In this document: positions 33,069 through 34,408 of the stretch, piece by piece
Numbering within the stretch: the first letter of the stretch is position 1
Layout of the letters: every line of letters starts with the position of its first letter
Assembly: GCA_022843805.1 (NCBI GenBank)
Contig: JALHMY010000102.1
Location: 1 to 34,408, forward strand
Source: Fuerstiella sp.
GTDB taxonomy: Bacteria > Planctomycetota > Planctomycetia > Planctomycetales > Planctomycetaceae
DNA: 34,408 nucleotides
Direction: 5' to 3'
Notes under the pieces: generated by a model
The model's input: only the letters and a program-made list of their open reading frames with translations
What the model was told of the DNA's origin: nothing
Database searches by the model: none
Program-made: the position numbers and the translations under genes

Positions 33069-33266
33069 TTAGTGCCTGGTACTATCAACATTGGCCTGCA
33101 GCAGTTTGTCGGCCACATAGAAATGACCATCCCGAGCCGCCTGCATCAGAGGTGTTGTACCGTCGGACTGACGGGCATTCACGTCCGCCCCGGCCTCAAT
33201 CGCCTGCACAGTCTCCTGTAACAGCCCAAACCGCACAGCCTCCAATAACTGAAATTTCGGCAGCAT
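33069..33266 (-). CDS. Short ankyrin-repeat protein or fragment
   Basis: A 65-aa frame with two ankyrin-type repeats: FQLLEAVRFGLLQETVQAIE then AGADVNARQSDGTTPLMQAA and RDGHFYVADKLLQANVD. The ADVNAR..GTTPLMQAA helix-turn-helix signature is clear. It starts at ATG 33266 without a good RBS and ends about 70 nt before the start of the DUF6288 gene. Length is short for the family, and no signal peptide is visible, so it may be the remnant of a larger gene. Confidence 0.55.
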   Translation of the reverse strand: MLPKFQLLEAVRFGLLQETVQAIEAGADVNARQSDGTTPLMQAARDGHFYVADKLLQANVDSTRH

Positions 33267-33495
33267 TGACCGTCATGAGGTTGAGGCCCAATACATGACA
33301 TGGCTTTCGCGATGGCGCAAGAAGAAGATGAATGCAAGAGAGTTTGAAACGGACTCAGTAAGGTCCCGTCACAAAGAACGGAGCCCAGTAAACAGGAGAG
33401 GAGAACGGCGGTTCGTCGCAAAACAATCTCTTTAAGTCTTAGGCAGATTCCCAAACGGCAGTTCGAATCCTTTCGTCATCTATTCGATTATTCGA
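33267..33495. other. Gap without a supported gene
   Basis: A 91-aa minus frame (33179-33454) overlaps the ankyrin frame and is cysteine/leucine-rich with no recognisable domain. GTTCGAATC near 33467 looks like a tRNA T-loop but lacks pairing arms. Nothing is supported. Confidence 0.4.
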
Positions 33496-33554
33496 CAGAG
33501 AAGAGAAGAGAAGAGAAGAGAAGAGAAGAGAAGAGAAGAGAAGAGAAGAGAAGA
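33496..33554. repeat. (AAGAG)n pentanucleotide microsatellite
   Basis: Ten perfect AAGAG units (33501-33550) with partial flanking units. On the minus strand this is a CTCTT tract inside a 79-aa open frame (33480-33719) that would read as repeated Ser/Leu/Phe. The length and purity make it prone to slippage. The surrounding frame is not convincing as a gene. Confidence 0.92.
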
Positions 33555-33726
33555 AACAGCGTCCTCGGCAAGCGTCTTTCTACTGGCCGTATTCCTCACA
33601 AACACTTGTGTTGCTCTGAGGGATTCGGGCGCGTTCAGCCCGGATGTCCACTTCGTATAAAAGTTGCCAATAAGAAGGAGCGTCGACAGATTATCCGGAA
33701 ATTTTGAAAAGGGGTGCATTTCCGTC

Positions 33727-34335
33727 TTACGTTTGAATTTGAGTGAACTGGATTAAGGAGATCAGGAATCCATTGATCGTGTAAACTGCTTTCCTCCACG
33801 TTTGGTCACGGAGCCACAAATAAAAGGCAAAATTTGCCCATACACCAAGTGCCGCTGCCGGGACGTCTGGGCATAATGTACTTGCCCAAGCGCATACATT
33901 AGGTGAGGTGCACCATAATGATACCGCCACTGTCGCAGCACGTTCGTCAAGAATCTCGCGTGACCAGCACCAGCAGCCGATTGCTCCGCAAATGGAGAAT
34001 GGAATACATGCCCATCGTGCTATCGTAAACATTAGACGAACGTCTTCTGCATTCAGCCGAACAAATTCTTCCGCTACTGTCCACTCGGGGCGTGCTCCGA
34101 TTCCCCACGCTTGCGTCCGATGAAACTCCCAATCACTGTTGTAATCAAAAAATGAAATTGGCGCAGATGCCAATAGACGGGGAAGGGGTGGATTAACCAT
34201 ATACGAGTCATACCGACCCTGTTCCCAGATCAGTAATCCTGACGTCAGGTGAGCAACCTCATCAATGTTTGGAGTGTTGGTTGCCGACACACCTGCCACT
34301 ACCACAACATGAGTGATGCAGATCGCGCAGACAAC
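33727..34335 (-). pseudogene. Truncated GT39/ArnT-like membrane glycosyltransferase gene
   Basis: About 200 codons of the N-terminal part of a polyprenol-phosphate-sugar glycosyltransferase: first membrane helix (VVCAICITHVVVVAGVSA), then NTPNIDEVAHLTSG, where the Asp-Glu pair matches the first-loop acidic motif of GT39/ArnT-like enzymes, then VNPPLPRLLASAP and several helices (RWACIPFSICGAIGCWCW, PAAALGVWANFAFYLWL). The frame stops at 33727 after FTQIQT where relatives continue for 300 or more residues, so the C-terminal part is gone. The upstream end meets MITE copy D at 34336, and the same frame runs open through the MITE to the window edge with no start codon before GTG 34305. Probably a pseudogene. 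Confidence 0.65.
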
Positions 34336-34408
34336 TAGTGCTCTGTCAAGCTTTGAATTTCGGGTAGTGGACCTTGCTAAAGGTCCTGTAGCGATGGGAT
34401 CTTTGGCA
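34336..34408 (-). mobile_element. Hairpin MITE, copy D (cut by window edge)
   Basis: The visible 73 bp equal the left part of copy C base for base: TA-GTGCTCTGTCAAGCTTTG, then GTAGTGGACCTTGCTAAAG and the loop. The near-perfect match indicates a recent common source. It lies at the 5' end of the glycosyltransferase remnant. Confidence 0.85.

Noticed and set aside
33179..33454. 91-aa Cys/Leu-rich minus frame
   Set aside because: It overlaps the ankyrin frame in another phase and has no identifiable domain; the ankyrin frame has clear repeats.
33455..33480. tRNA-like T-loop GTTCGAATC
   Set aside because: The flanks do not pair into a T-arm and no acceptor or anticodon arm is found.

Overview
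The window looks like part of a Planctomycetota chromosome. The evidence is a PSCyt1/PSCyt2/PSD1 (DUF1549/DUF1553) protein with its DUF1501 partner, two more Tat-exported DUF1501 proteins, many secreted proteins of unknown function, a PDZ/DUF6288/HEAT protein, and gene-poor gaps full of palindromic intergenic repeats. I see no rRNA, tRNA, CRISPR array or full-length transposase.

Layout. 1-620: a truncated gene start, then three ~185-bp GC-rich tandem repeats. 642-2919 (minus): two tandem paralogous secreted proteins preceded by a third secreted-protein gene, whose signal-peptide region is split by a 338-bp nested-palindrome element with a 10-bp target duplication. 3020-6013 (plus): a leader with a very strong terminator-like hairpin, a Gly-rich/TPR exported protein and a small lipoprotein. 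6171-7342: a hairpin MITE, a DUF2294 gene, 31-bp repeats, a 49-aa membrane protein and a terminator. 7554-11562 (minus): DUF1501 plus PSCyt/PSD1 operon, divergent from a TlpA-like lipoprotein (11942) that is followed by a GH63-type glucosidase (13333-16068). 16071-16510: repeats.

16514-28872: the richest part, with three secreted right-handed beta-helix proteins and two DUF1501 proteins that lack PSCyt/PSD1 partners. A minus-strand pair (beta-helix overlapping DUF1501) diverges from a plus-strand run: DUF1501, a YetA/PcRGLX-like N-terminal-domain protein, DUF2306 membrane protein, old-yellow-enzyme-type oxidoreductase, beta-helix protein. I infer an envelope/extracellular carbohydrate-processing locus, but no substrate can be read from the sequence. 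28873-34408: decaying accessory DNA with DUF6155, a frameshifted RhuM remnant next to a 108-bp palindromic element, a frameshifted DUF6288 gene, an ankyrin fragment, an (AAGAG)n microsatellite and a truncated GT39/ArnT-like gene with a MITE at its start.

Main new observations: (1) a ~119-bp TA-flanked hairpin MITE present four times, which twice supplies the TAG stop codon of the gene it follows; (2) the 338-bp palindromic element, whose insertion can be undone on paper to restore a complete signal peptide; (3) an 11-nt-loop hairpin with core ATTTGTCGG, two different but self-complementary stems and an invariant TTCTGGT tail, found 82-88 nt upstream of two exported-protein genes; (4) a terminator/attenuator hairpin in the leader of the Gly-rich/TPR gene.
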